Shown piece by piece: positions 1 to 13,902 of a DNA stretch of 64,000 nucleotides. The notes beneath the pieces are model-generated. The model was not told where the DNA came from. It saw nothing but the letters and a program-made list of their open reading frames with translations, and ran no database searches. Every line of letters starts with the position of its first letter. Positions within the stretch are counted from its first letter, which is position 1. The position numbers were made by a program, and so were the translations under genes. Source of the DNA: Ariolimax columbianus (lineage: Eukaryota; Mollusca; Gastropoda; Stylommatophora; Arionidae); assembly GCA_036924085.1 (NCBI GenBank), contig JAVGWX010000008.1:54404814-54468813 (forward strand), written 5' to 3'.

Positions 1-42
1 ACTCATCATACCCTCCTCATGCCCTAATAATACATCACTTAC

Positions 43-122
43 AAGTTTGACCAGTAAACACACAGGGTGTCCCTGGATGGACCGACTGTATAGGGAGGCA
101 CTGTTCTCTACTTGCTCCACAA
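43..122 (-). CDS. AP3D1: AP3D1 window exon 20 (ear domain, penultimate coding segment)
   Basis: 80 nt; two bases complete V, then VEQVENSASLYSRSIQGHPV and CLLVKL, followed by strong donor GTAAGTGATG. By comparison with the family only a last few dozen codons remain, and they lie off the left edge. Acceptor TCTTTTAG. Confidence 0.94.
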
Positions 123-3100
123 CTAAAAGATATGAGCAAATGACATCATCATTGAAATGGTGGTTAGATTTTTTTTATAAAAGGAAGGACAATAACAAAG
201 GCAATGGCACAATTCCAAGTTTCTTATTTTAGGGGGCTGGTATTTATTTGTATACTTCTTCTGCATTCGTTCTCAATCTCCCGCTACCAAGCCCTGAAGA
301 GGGCTTTGCAAGTAGCAAAATACAGTTCAGAGAACAGAATGTTTTGTGTCATAGTTTACAGCTTGACTGTGATATTTGCACCTTTCTGTCTGACACATCT
401 GACTTCAGCAGGCATTTTTTGAGTACCGGTTTAGCATTCCCTCTTCGATCCCTTCTCCTTACCCAGTCTGCTCTGTTGCAGCCTGATATCCAGGATCACC
501 ATGCGGAGGTGTAGAAGGGTCTTGGCAGCTCTGGTTTGCTGGCCCTGATGCTAGCAGTCAATAATGTGTCGCTGACCACTGCAGCTCATGCGCTACAAAA
601 TTCTATTATGGTTCATTATGGTTCATCTACTTCTTAGTTGCTCCTCTTTACCCTTACAGCTGTACAGGTCCTTTATGTGTATACCTGCTGTTATGCCTTT
701 GCATGATGAAGTGGCGCCACCTTTATTTTTAGTCTTCATGCAGGCCATTATTGGGTTACAGTGGTCCTTCTTACATGTCGAGGTGTACTTCTAAAGGTTG
801 ACTGGGATCCTCTTGGCCTGGCTGGAGTGCAATGTGAGGTGTCTCAGTAAGTTCACCACTATAGGGATGGCTTACAGTGTCGGTCGATCCCCACTTTGTT
901 GACCAGACTGTCATGACACAGCACGTTTCCAGGAGCATGAATAAGGAAGTGAGGTGGGGTCATGATCAGTATGTTTCACCTGACCTTGATTATTCATCGC
1001 TCTATTTATTATTACTGCTAACAAATGTATGAGCTTTGCTCAGAAGGTAATGCCCCACATATTTGTAATCATCCCAGAAGAATAAAGAAAGCAAAGTGAA
1101 AATTTACAGATTGCAACGGGGAGGAAGACTAAATAGCAAAATATCCTGATCAGACATGTTAGTCAGGGTCAAGCAAAAATTACTGATGAAGACCCTTACC
1201 TCGGCTTCCTATTAGCCCTCCCTGGAAACGGACTGTTTTAATGGCAGACTGACAAATAATGTAAGGGTTCGACGTGATCCCCATAGTAGTGAGTGACACA
1301 GATGATGCCAAGCATAGCACAGCCGCCTTTCATCAGAATGCTCATGATGTGAGGAAAGCGACTGCAACTCGCCCTGCCCCTTAATGTCCTTTTTTAGGGC
1401 ACACAAAAGAGTAACCTACTCGTTGTGGGAATTCGCAAACAACAACAGGTTGTAACACCGATGCAAGCTACTTCATACTGAAGGTCGACTGCAATGAATC
1501 TCCAACAGTTTCTTGGGGAATCGGTGTCTTGTGTCTTGGCCAGTACATTTTACATGACCTTGACTAACATGTCTGATGAGTATTTTTATCTCCTCTCGTC
1601 CTATTTTGTTCATTAATTCTCTTTGCATTCTTAACCTCTCTGAGACTTCTTTGTTTTGTTCTTTCCACAAGATGTGCCCAATTCTTCTATATTTCCATAT
1701 TTCAAAAGACAAGACAGACATGATTAAACTATCTGCATTTATATACAACTCACCTCGGAAGTGTAAATAGAAGCACACTTTTGCTAATATGTGAGGCCAT
1801 TGCACATCAGTTGGTGTAAATTTCTGTGAAGATTTCTCCGTTATCTCTCCACTTCCAAGAAGTGAGGCAAACTGCTCACTAGACAGTACAAAAATCAGTA
1901 CAAATATTAGATATGATAATTGTAAGTACATGCAGACAATTTATTATATATTTTAAAATCCATTTAATCTTGCTGTTACGGATCCAACAGCATACGGGCT
2001 CCCGCCTTTCGGCTCAATGCTATATAATGGTATCTGCACGTGTTTATCAGTTGTCTATTGCCATACAAACTGTTCCATTTCTTATCCTTACATTTTTTCC
2101 TTAGAGGAAAATGCGTTTTCCTAAATCGTTGATCTCAAAGAGATGATGTGCACTCAAGGAGATGATGATCAATGGTTTTATTTTGGTGTGTGCACAGCTG
2201 GTACTCAGGAGTATGTTCAGGTGCTTGTTAAATGGGATGTGTTGGGTTCTCAGTCAGAAAATGGTTCTCTGATCTTTCCTTGTGAGTTGATTTACACTGT
2301 CATTTGGACTGGGGCTTGCCATATGCCTGTAGACCTCCCTTCCTGTGTTTTCCATGAATCATTTGTTCAGCGCAAGTTTCTTTGTTTACTATTCTTATGA
2401 GCTGTTTGTAAATTTGTTGCTGTGTGTGGCTGTTCTTGTATTGATCCCTTCTTTGCTGGTAGGTCTGCCTTGTCATTGCCAGATGTATTTGAATGTGCAG
2501 GGATCCACTGCAGAACTATTTTGACAACATGGGAAGTAGTAATATTGTCTATTTGGATAAGGTCAGGTCTACAATGACCAGCAACTTTTAATGCTTGAAG
2601 GACTGACATAAAATCTGTGAAAATAACAATGTTTTAGGCCCTTCAAGGAAAGGCATAAAAAACTATCCTCAGATGGTACAAAGCGGCTTCAGTGATTTCA
2701 ACTTCATAGTTGGAGCAAACCTCCCAGCAAGCATCAGACAGCTCAAAAGAGGATCCGTCAATGTATTCTATATGAATGCCATAACCTGCTTTGATGGTGG
2801 CTTTAAATGCAGGTCCATCAATATATACATGCATCCATTCATCGGGATGGGCGTCAATAGTTCTTTGCGCTGCTCGCTTGAGAGTACTGAAAATTTTGGT
2901 TGTGTCGTCTATTAATTTTGTTACTTTTTCTGGTGTTTTAAGGAATGTTTATGCGGTATATCTTTCAATACTCTCTGTAACTCTTGTCTTTTTTCTGAGA
3001 GATGTGATCTGTCTTTGATTTCACTAACATGGTGAAGTACAAAATTTTGTTTAATTCTACTTTTTGGCTGCCAGTTTTCCACAGGAAGTCTGTTGGGATG

Positions 3101-6100
3101 ATTTTCTTGTTTCATTCTGCTACTTCATTCACAAGCTTCCATAACTGCTCTATTCCTCAGCATCTTAAGAGGTTCCACCTGTGTGTGGATTTCACAAGCT
3201 GCCGTTGGTGTTGACCTCATTGATCCACTAATGAAGCGTAGAGCACTATTTTGTACCCTGTCCAGGGATTTCAAGTTAGATTTTGAACAAGTTGTTAAAA
3301 GCGCACTATTATTTTCTATTGCTGAGCACACACAACCAAGGTATAAGCTTCTCATAGCATCCCTGTCTGATCCTCATGATGTACCAGCAAGCTTCTTTAA
3401 TAGCTGAAGACGTATCACAGCTTTATTCTTCACATTCTGGATGTGATGCTTGAGGTTGAGTTGTCGGCCTAGCGTGACTCCAAGATATGTGAGGAGTTCT
3501 TCTCTAATCAATTGGTGTTCCTCGAATCTCAAAATTATATTTTGTTTGGCAACGTTGTGGCTCTTGGTAAAGATGGTATACACTGTCTTTTCACAGTTGA
3601 TTTTTAGTTTCTTCTTCTTCGTACGATGTATTTTTTCGAAAAAAGCAGCGGTCATCCTGAGGCTGTCGACACTGCCATAGAGCTTGTCTAGTGTTACCAC
3701 TGGTTATGGCCACATGTGCTTTCTCTGATACTCGTATGTCAGGCAGTTTTGCAGCAAATGCTCAGCGGTCATTTTCCCGGTACCACACAGACATTCGTCA
3801 GTGACACCTATCTTCAATTTATTGAATAGGTGGTACCTCAGTCTATTGTGGCCTGTGCGGAGTCTGAAGACCACGACCTGCTCTCTTCTGTTCAACTGGT
3901 AATAGGCATCGTTTTTTGTGTAGCCAGTATGTTCTGTTTCCCATTTGGTCATGTATCTGGCTCTAATAAGCCTTTTGGACTCTTCGTAGGTCACACTAGG
4001 ATCTGGTTGTGGTAGTCTTGCACCTTCTTTTGCCAGTCTGTCTGCCTCCTCGTTGCCTTGGATGTTACAGAGGGATGGAACCCACTGTACCACTACTCTT
4101 TTTGGTGCGGACTGCTGGCATAGTTGACAGAGTACTGCTCTTAAATCATTAAGTTCAGTAGTTTTCTGGCTTTGATTTTTAGTTTCCATGTTTGGCAGTA
4201 GCCATGCAGTCTCCTCAGATCTCTATTTAGCCTTCATGCCCCACTCTCCAATTCTAAACCCTGCTTGTTTCTGGCATAAAGTGTTGTTGGATTTCTCCAG
4301 GACCCAATAGAGATGTGTGTTTATCATTCTCTCTGCTAATTTTCCCAAGTATAATATTACGAAGATGGGCTACGTTTGGGTCATTCAGAGGTTTTTTTGT
4401 TTTTTTAATATTGGCACTATATGTACATTCCTCCCTACTTTGGGAAGTTTGCCATTTCTCCATGTTATGTTGATCAATCTGAGGACGACTGGGCTACAGC
4501 CAATAAAAGATCGCTGAGACTGTAGAATCCTACACCAAGCGGAAAAATTCAAAAGAATTTTGGACCATCCGATGCACCAGACTAAATGGGCTGGGATGTG
4601 GCAGGCTAAAGAGGAAAAGTTTTATAGTCCAGGCAAAAGAAAAGATTAAAAACAATGTTGCACTTTTAAAAGAAAAAATAAAACCAATACTAGCATGCTC
4701 CATTCGCTGCCTCTGGAAAGGAAGACCCTTCCATGATCTTATATGCCATATCCCTAACATCGAAGACAAAAGGTCACGAACGAATGAACAGAAAAAACAC
4801 ATAGTTACAAATTACATAAACCAAAAATTTCCACCAACAGCCTGGACACACGCCTATACGGATGGCTCAGCCAAAGATGCGATTGAAAATAGGGGAGGAG
4901 GCATCACTATAAAATTAAAAAGCAAAGTATACTCAGCAGCATTTTCCACTGGAAGATACTGTAGCATCTTCAGTGCCAAAGCCAGTACCCTGAGACAAGC
5001 AGCTGAAACCCTTATAGACCATAAGGAACAGGCAGAAAAGCAAGTGGCCATTCTCACAGACGCCCTCTCAGTGCTAATGGCGCTGAAGAACCAGTATAAA
5101 AATGAACTCGGTGCTCTGGCAGACTCACTTGAACGCCTGTCATAGTGCTTAAAAAAAAAGCATAGTCCAGTGGATACCAGCCCACTGTGACATTCCAGGC
5201 AACGAGGAGGCAGACAGACTCGCCAGAGAGGGAGAAATGCTGCTGCAGAGTGATTCAGAAATCATATACAATGAGACTAAAGCATTTATCAGGGCAACGT
5301 ACAGTGCAAAATGGAAAAAATACCACTCTGGCCACATAGAAAACGATGCCTACCATCAACTCTCCAGGCGAGACCAGGTGATCATTCAACGGCTACGCAC
5401 AGGTCACAACACTATGGACCTTTGTGCCTGCTGCACAGCCCCCATGAAGGCAGAACATGTTTTGTAGTTCTGTCCACTGTCTACCGACAAAAGAAGTAGC
5501 ATTCAGCAACAGCCAGTGTCCTTCCACGAGAAGCTGTACGGAAGTGTACAGAGCCTTGAGTCGACTGCTGCTTTGTTAGAGTCACTAAGTCGAGGTCTGA
5601 AGACGAACGAGGCAGAAGAATCTGAGGACAGCTTCTTTACTTCAAGTCCCCAGATAAAGTAACATTTCGTTATGAATTTTGTCTGGCCCTGTAGCCTTTC
5701 TAGGCTTGAGATTCTTCAGGGCCTGTTAGAGCTTTCTCTCGGCACGTCAGGTAGTGAAAATGCTTCCAATCCTGTTCTGGCTTTCATGCTCTATTCACTG
5801 ATGAAATCCATTTAATAAATTTGACAATATATTTCTGAGAGGATGGAGCAGAAGTGTACACAACCAGTGAGCAACTGGAATAATAAGTATTCATATCCTT
5901 CACTATGTGCTGAGTGAAGCTGAGAACCTATATTATCTATATTCTGTATGACATAACAGTGAATTTCAAGTCACATAAAAGCTAATGTCTAAAGAAAATG
6001 TCCTTAAATACTTGTATTATTATCCTAAAATAGGGTCCTAATTTAACTTAACTTAACGTTTTTTATAACTTAACGTTTTTATACTGGTTTAGAAGACCCT

Positions 6101-8913
6101 GCAGAGTCTGTATACAACCAGTAACATTTACATCACCTTGCTCTAAAAGCTATGCGCATACAGTTTATTCTTAAATGCATTAACTGTCCCTGCCTCCACT
6201 ACCTCCCCTGGCAATGCATTCCAAGAAGACACCATTCTCTGACTAAAAAAATATTTCCTAATATCTAACCTGGACCTCTCTTTAGTTAGCTTGTAGCTAT
6301 GCCCTCGTGTTATTGTAGGTGGCTGTATTTTAAAAAACTTGTTATAGTCTAATTTATCGATTCCTCTGATCATCTTATAAACCTGTATTAAGTCACCACG
6401 AATTCTTCTCTCTTCGAGACACTGTAGGCCGGTTTTTCTGAGTCGTTCCTCATAACTGTTATTCTGGAATCCCACTATCAGCTTTGTCGCTCTTTTTTGT
6501 ATTCTTTCTAGCATGTTTATGTCCCCTCTATGATAAGGACTCCACACATGTACACAGTACTCCAATCTAGGTCTAACTAAAGCTTTATACAGTTTGACGA
6601 TCACTTCCTTGCTCCTATGTTTAATATTTCTTTTTATCATACCTAACATTGCATTTGCCTTTTTCACTGCTACCTTCCTTAACTTGCTCACTCACCTTTC
6701 CTGTATGATCTATTATAACCCCTAGTGATGAACAGTGATGAATGCCCACTAGATTGTCATGTAATGTACAAATTTAAGGCAAGAATGGTAGAGAAAGACA
6801 GAGCTCAAATACTTGGGATTTAATGATTAGCCAGATTTGATAACAAACAATCTCTAAAGTGCTGAAATGCTATAAGGACAGAAAGTTGTGAAGAGCGCAA
6901 GTGATCATTAGTTAGTTGCCCATAGCAAACGATGTCCCTTCCATCTGTCTCCAAACAGCTTGATCCTTAGCAATTATTTCCCAGCCTTTGGATGGGATAT
7001 CGCATGACTTTATGTCCCTTTTGCATACGTCCTTGGATCGCTGTGTGGGATGGCCAATTCTTCTAACTCTAATGGCCAGCTGTCTATAGAGGATATCCTT
7101 TGCAGCCTCTCATCTTCCATGCGGGAGACATGCCCCAACCATCTCCAGAAAAGAAGAGTATAAAAAGACATGTATAGATTTGGTTAAGATACTACTGGGC
7201 CAAAAACCAGAACATAACCAACTTTATGACCAAAAGACCTTCTTCAGAGACAACAGATGTTTGTTAGTTGCCCATCGCAAGCGAGGATGATGACATCATC
7301 AACGGTTTTGTCTTGTTGATGTAACTTGCACTGTATTTAGATTATAGTGAGGCTGCACTGTCATCAACCTCGTTCTCTGGTCTCGAGCTACCTTGGACCA
7401 GTGGCAAGACATAAGTCAAGACGACTGGAAATAGCGCATGATGCAGATTTTTCTTCGGGGTTTACTCCTGAAGCCTTTTTCGTACACATGTATCCCGCGG
7501 GGGTATGACATCCAATAGGTTGGAAATGAAGGATGATCAAGACTAAATCTCCATATTAAAAAGAGAGGGTGCAGGAACTTGTAAGTAGCAAATAATGTTC
7601 TAGATATTTACAAAATGTTGTCACAGACTGAAAATCAAAGCCACTCATATAGTGACAGATGCATTATGATAATCCGGATTGCCTGAAACACACAGAAAGC
7701 AGCGGAGGTAATCCGACCAAATTGTGATGATGTGCTCGAACCAAATATATAAATCACAAACATGACAATGGCAAGGACAACTAAATAACTAGTCAATTTC
7801 CGCCACTTTGACTATGAAATATCACACGATATAAGGATGACTGGTATCACAAACAAGGTACACAGCGTTACAGTTGACAACCGTCAAATCACGCAATCTC
7901 TACGTTTAAATCAAATGTCACAGGAAAATATGACAAATGCATTAATCCGGCGTGTCTCTAGATGACGAAATGTACAGATAAATATCATGCCAACGTGGCA
8001 TGACACATGGCGATGATGACCTTGTAATAGGAACTGCTTTCAGTTTAATGAATGGAAAAGTGAGACAAGTTGGTGGGATAGAAAATAACAGAAATACATA
8101 CAAGCATTAGTTTGCAACCGCAATATGTATTGTGAATTCTCTATGTACCTGGTGCAGGATGTTGCGACCGAATAGGTGCTGCAAGGTAGATTGATCTTGA
8201 AATCGACTTTGTCCTGTGTGGCGCCCTCTGCAGTCTACAGAATAAACAATATAGTTTTATAGAAACAATCAACAAGATACCCATTTGTTAATATTGTAAC
8301 AACTACATAAGTAAAAGTCCAACTTGTTGCATGAGAATATTTGTCTTTATTGCCTATTTACCATTTTTTGGTTTTTATCAACTGTTTATCCTCACTTGTC
8401 TGTAACAACTGTTTATTAGTATTTTTCTATATCAGCTGTTTATCATCACTTATCTTTAACAGCTGTTTATCATTATTTCTCCTGTTTTGCTCCAACAGGA
8501 GCATAGTGTAACAGTTCCAGCTGGAGCATGAGCGTTTAGGGCAGGGATGATGTGGTTGGCGACTCTGAGAACAAAGGTACCTGAATGAGTGCCAAGGTCA
8601 CTCTCTGTCTCGACACTATGCCAAGGTCACTCACCGTCTTGATACTAAGTCAACAAATGAAAACAGGGGTTGGGGGAAAGAATGTGTCTAGTACAGGTAG
8701 GGGCTAGGTGCTGACCACTCTGGCGTTCCGATTTGAGTAGTGTGGGATTAGTGACAGACAGAGGCCAGCAGAGCTTGATGCGACATTTTGAGTGACAGGA
8801 ATTCAGAGTGATTCGTTACAATAACAAATAAATGGAGGTAGATCCAAATTAACTCAAGCAAACTGACCATGTGGAGAGAGAGAGAGAGACAGAGAGGGAG
8901 GGAGGGAGGGAGG

Positions 8914-8957
<44 letters not shown>

Positions 8958-11900
8958 TAGAGAGAGAGAGAGAATTTAGCTAGGAGTCTGTTTAGCTCAC
9001 TGACTTTTTGAAGAATGATTGATATGCTGTTTGTCGAATGTTAGTGAGATAGAATGGAATACAGGGTTGCTGAACCAGCATACGCCTTTGAGTCTTGGCC
9101 AGTCGCTCTATAAGGTGTGTGTTGGGCGCCCTGTGTCTAGCAGAGATCTGACTGTGTGTTGTACGTGCAGGACACCTTGTGAACAATGTGTGTTCTGAAT
9201 GGTTACACCAGTGTACAGATCGGCTAGGAGAGATCTGGATGTGTGTGTGTAGTGTGTGAAGGACACTGAGGGAACAATGTATGTTCCAGAGTGTGTGTAT
9301 ACGCAGATCGATTGAGTGTGTGATCACATGTGAGTATACGTTGAATAGATTGAATGTATAATGTCAATATCACCCGCCTGAAGGGATCTGAGTGGGAGTG
9401 AATGCACAGAATACAAACGTGAGGACGAGTTTTTGAGAGTGTGTTGAGGGTGCAGATAAGGGGAGGGGGGTGTGCGGCTATAACTGGGTTTGGGTAGTCT
9501 GGAGCAACATACAATAGCTTGTGCTTATAAACTCCGTGTATCTATTTAGTTAAGATGTATTTCTTGTGTTGTTTGGAATCTCATAGCACTCACTTTAACA
9601 GTTGTTGTATGAATATGATGTAATAAATATGCCATCTGCTGCGTGCTATGTTTTTGCTGTGTGTGGTCATAAATGATGTGGAAACATGTGGTAATATTCT
9701 AGATAGAATAACCCCAGTGAAAACCTGGGACCACCACATCACTTGGCCTCTTAGAAGAGAATGAGTACCAATGCATGTACATGGTAATGCAGTGGCAGTA
9801 ATTTAAGCATATGAGTTTTTTCGCAAGACTGCGATGAGACATTATACAATTTAACAAGAACGCTGTCAAGGCAAAAAATTGGACCAGAATACACCAGTGA
9901 ATAACAAACAAGGACAGACCATCTGCAGCAAAAAGACACTGCGATACAGATGAGTGAAATACTTTAAAGATATTTTAAACAACAATGAATTAATATCCCA
10001 GACTGACATAGAACTAGCAAAGAAACCCATAAATGAAAATTTAAATCTACCAACAAAATAAGAGATCATGCAAGCATTCAAACTACCAACTAAATAGGAA
10101 ATCTGCAGAACCAGATGGAATCCCCAGAAGTCTTGAAAGCAGACATCTTAACCATCAGAGATGATACACCAGGTCTTCAAGAAGATATGGGAATAAGAGG
10201 ACATTTCCTAACATTGACACAGACAAGGAACAAAACAAGATGTCAATGACAGGGTTAACAAGGCTAGATTTGCTTTCAAATCTCTTTCCTCAATATGGAA
10301 TACAGCATTCTCCAAGAAGAATAGGATTAGACTGTTTGACACGAATGTAAAGTCGGCTCTGAGACATGGCATGTGATCCCCGTAGTAGTTAGCGCCATGC
10401 AGAAGAAGCCAAGCATAGCACAACTGCCTGTAGGGCTGCAGTCCACCTTCATCCGCATGATTGGGAAGTGAGGAAAACTACTACAACCTGCCACTTAACG
10501 TCCTTTTCAGGGCACACAAAAGAGTAAACTTTCTTATTGTGGGTATTAAATAACAAACAACAACAGTCCTGATCATGCTTGGGTTTGTGGAAACGAAAGA
10601 TCTGACATCATGGCGTCTTGTAGTGGGGACATTGGAAATGGATAGGGGCGATATCTTGAAGCTGATTAATGACTACCTCCTGGATGATGATACTGCCATT
10701 GGTAAATCAGCAATTCACAGATCAAACATTTAAAAAATCGTTCATGAGTCCTGCAGGTATGGGAGTCCTGCAGGCATGGACACATGACAGGATAGAGCAG
10801 GACTGTGTACAGCCAGCCAACTACAGGAACTATCAGTATCTACACTCTTTAACATTTTCTGAGAGGGACTGTGCACCTATTGGTCTGTCAGGTGTGCAGT
10901 GGGTTGATCCTTAACAGAACAGTCAAACTTGACTATCCCATGGTCATGGGACATGAAAAAAAAAACAACTCTCATAAATTTTATGGCACTAAAAATAATT
11001 TGCATTTTTTATGCACTTGAAAAATAATAGCAAATAAACCAGCGTAATGATGGTTGACAATAAATAAAACCATACCTTTCTGATATATGTGAGAGTACCT
11101 CTCAGCTTCTGTGGGACGGTGATCTGATCTACCATAAATGCAAACTGGCCTTCATTTTGAGCCTCAGGTAGCAGAACAAATGGAACCTTTACAGCGTCAT
11201 GAGATTTTTGGCCAATCTAGACAATAAATAATACAATATTTCTGAATTAGATGTTTAAGATATAACAAATGTATGATGCTATAATAGTCTTACACCTCTG
11301 TTGTTTATAAAAATACAGGTAAGTGCCACTTAACCCCTTTGCTGTGGAGATCGCTTTACGTGATGACGAAATGTTACCTATATTTTGCATAAATCATTTG
11401 GGGAGCACTGCCTCTCTCCTGAGGAATTGGTTGTGTACATTGCCTTGAGGTGTTTTAAGCCCTGATTAGCTCATTTTAGACCTAAATTATGTCATTTAAA
11501 CATACATCCATGCTGATTGGACAGAATAGCTCATCTATCACTTGCGTGGTTGACATCCAATTAGGCAGAATGTGTGTTGCAACTGTTCTAGATCTATGGA
11601 CATGGTTAAACAATTTTCTTCAGCAGTTAAGGGCTTAAAATATGATGATGAAGCTATGTCCTGAAAATAGTTAGTGAAGTAAAGTAGATCTTAGATTTAA
11701 AAATGTTATACTTGCAAAATAAAACTAATCCACGAATTGAAAAGTTCTTTGTGCACTTTAAGACATTGACTTGAGCATATCTAAAGAAAGCAGCCATCAT
11801 TCTAAGATTATTGGTATCTCCATATAGCTTGCAGATGAATGGTACTTTCTATGGCCGTATGTGCTTTCTCTGTTCCTCGTATGTTGGAAAATTGTAGCAG

Positions 11901-13870
11901 TCATACTTTCCCATCCCCAATGAAATAGATGCTATCTTTTGTTTGTTGGGTAGATAGTAATTTCAATATGTTGTGGACAGTACAAAGTCTGAAGATTACT
12001 ACTTTATCATTTCTGTTGAGCAGGTAACATGCATCATTTTTGTGTGGTTTGCCAGGATGCCTTGCTTCACACATGTTTCTGTATTTGTTGCTGACAAATC
12101 TCTTGGCTTACATCAGGTCAAAAAGGCAGAGATACCTACACTTGACAATCTGTCAGTCTCTATATTTCAATTGGCTTGGCTTCGTTCGTTCTCAATCTCC
12201 CGCTACCAAACCCTAAAAGGGCTTAAGTAGCAGAATGTAGTCCAGAGAACGGAATGCGTTGTGTCGTAGTTTACAGCTTGACTGCGATATTTGCACCTTT
12301 CGGTAAAACACATCCGGCTTCAGTCGGTCTTTCTAGTCAATAATTTATCTGTGATCCATTTACCAGAGTGGTTTCCAGGATGATTGTGTGTGATAGAGAC
12401 AAGAATAGATCCTCTGCCACAGTGTGTAACACCAATAAGGTAGAAAATTCTCCAACTCATGATATTGCTCACGCCCCCATTCACATAGGTTAAGTAAAAA
12501 CCTGCTAGGCACACAATTGCGTTCTTAGAAGGCTCTAGAAACAATCATCTGGAACAGGTTAATCCAACTTTTTCTTTGTGAAATAATTAATTTGGCCTTC
12601 ACATAAATTGCAATTCAAACAACCTCTTGGAATGAATTATGCATAAATAACGAGGTTTCATTGTAGTGTTCTACTGATTCTATGCCAGCCAGAGTGACAG
12701 GTACATTATGGTGATGTCAAGACAGAAGATTGAATTTTGGGCCTTTGCCATGATAAACCTCCTTTAACCCCTCAGATGTCTACAGACATATGACAAGTCC
12801 AAATGACAGTATAAATCAACTCACGAGGAAGGATCAGAGCATTATTTTCCGACTGAGAAATCAATACATCCCACTAAACAAACACTTGAACAGAATCCAG
12901 CCACAGAATCCAGCCACAACACACTCCTGAGTGCCAGCCGTGTACACACCCTAATTAAACCGTTGATCATCATCTCTCTCAGTGCTCAATAATTTTAGGA
13001 AAATGCTTCTTCCTCCGTGGCCAGATATATGGTGACAACAGCTGATAACCACGTGCAGATACCATTACATGGCATTGAGCTGAAGGGCAAGAGCCCGGAT
13101 CCGTAACAATAACAACTCCTTAGAAGCACTATAAAGTGTGCAATCAAAATGAGACAATAAATATCTTGGTATATACACACATGCAGGACATTTCAAAATA
13201 TTTTGAACGATTTCAGCTTGCTATATTTTATTCATAAATTGTCATATTAAGATGTCATTTCACACATAAATAATGTAGCTGTCCAAGTTCAACTGCCAAT
13301 GGCTATCCCGAAGTTACCCCACAAATGCTCAATGTGAGCACCTTTTGTTACTCTACAAATATCAATGCTGTAATCAAACTCCTTCCAAACGCGTTGCAGC
13401 ATGTTTTCATCAATAGTTTGCACTGCAGCGGCTATGCGATATTGCAATTCACGTACATCTTGGGGAGAGTGGTGGTTTTGTAGACAATGTCTTTAACGTA
13501 TCCCCATTAAAAAGTCACATGGTGTGAGGTCCGGTGACCTTATAGAACGTGTTGTTATCGTTCAAATCATTTAAAAATGTCCTATGTGTGTATATATATA
13601 TATATATATAAAGTAAAGTAAGTCGCATGTCCTTTTACAGAACATAGCTTCTTACAACCGCCATCTATCTGGATGTTATAAGTTTCTTGGCAAGTGTGCA
13701 GTACGGTAGGTTGCCATTACTTTCCATACGTGGAGGAGCATTAGCCCGAGAAAAAAAACCCAGTGTCTGCCAAACTGGACACAAGTGAGAATCGAACCCG
13801 AAACGTTGGGATTGTGAAAACCGAGCGAGTTTCATCCCTAGGCCACGCAGCCTCCTGTTGTGTGTGTGTG

Positions 13871-13902
<32 letters not shown>

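Noticed and set aside
1473..1931. 152-codon minus-strand ORF as a stand-alone gene
   Set aside because: It is AP3D1 exon 19 (1754-1878) plus intron read-through on both sides.
4254..5655. Twin-priming inversion at 4510
   Set aside because: The two opposed pieces are not adjacent in a LINE consensus (RT palm versus RNase H), whereas a simple nested insertion restores the RT frame.
8992..9514. Overlapping minus-strand ORFs rich in His/Thr/Cys as a secreted peptide gene
   Set aside because: The composition follows GTGT/CACA-rich low-complexity sequence, the frames overlap, and the region belongs to an LTR-like repeat also seen at 42281-42985.
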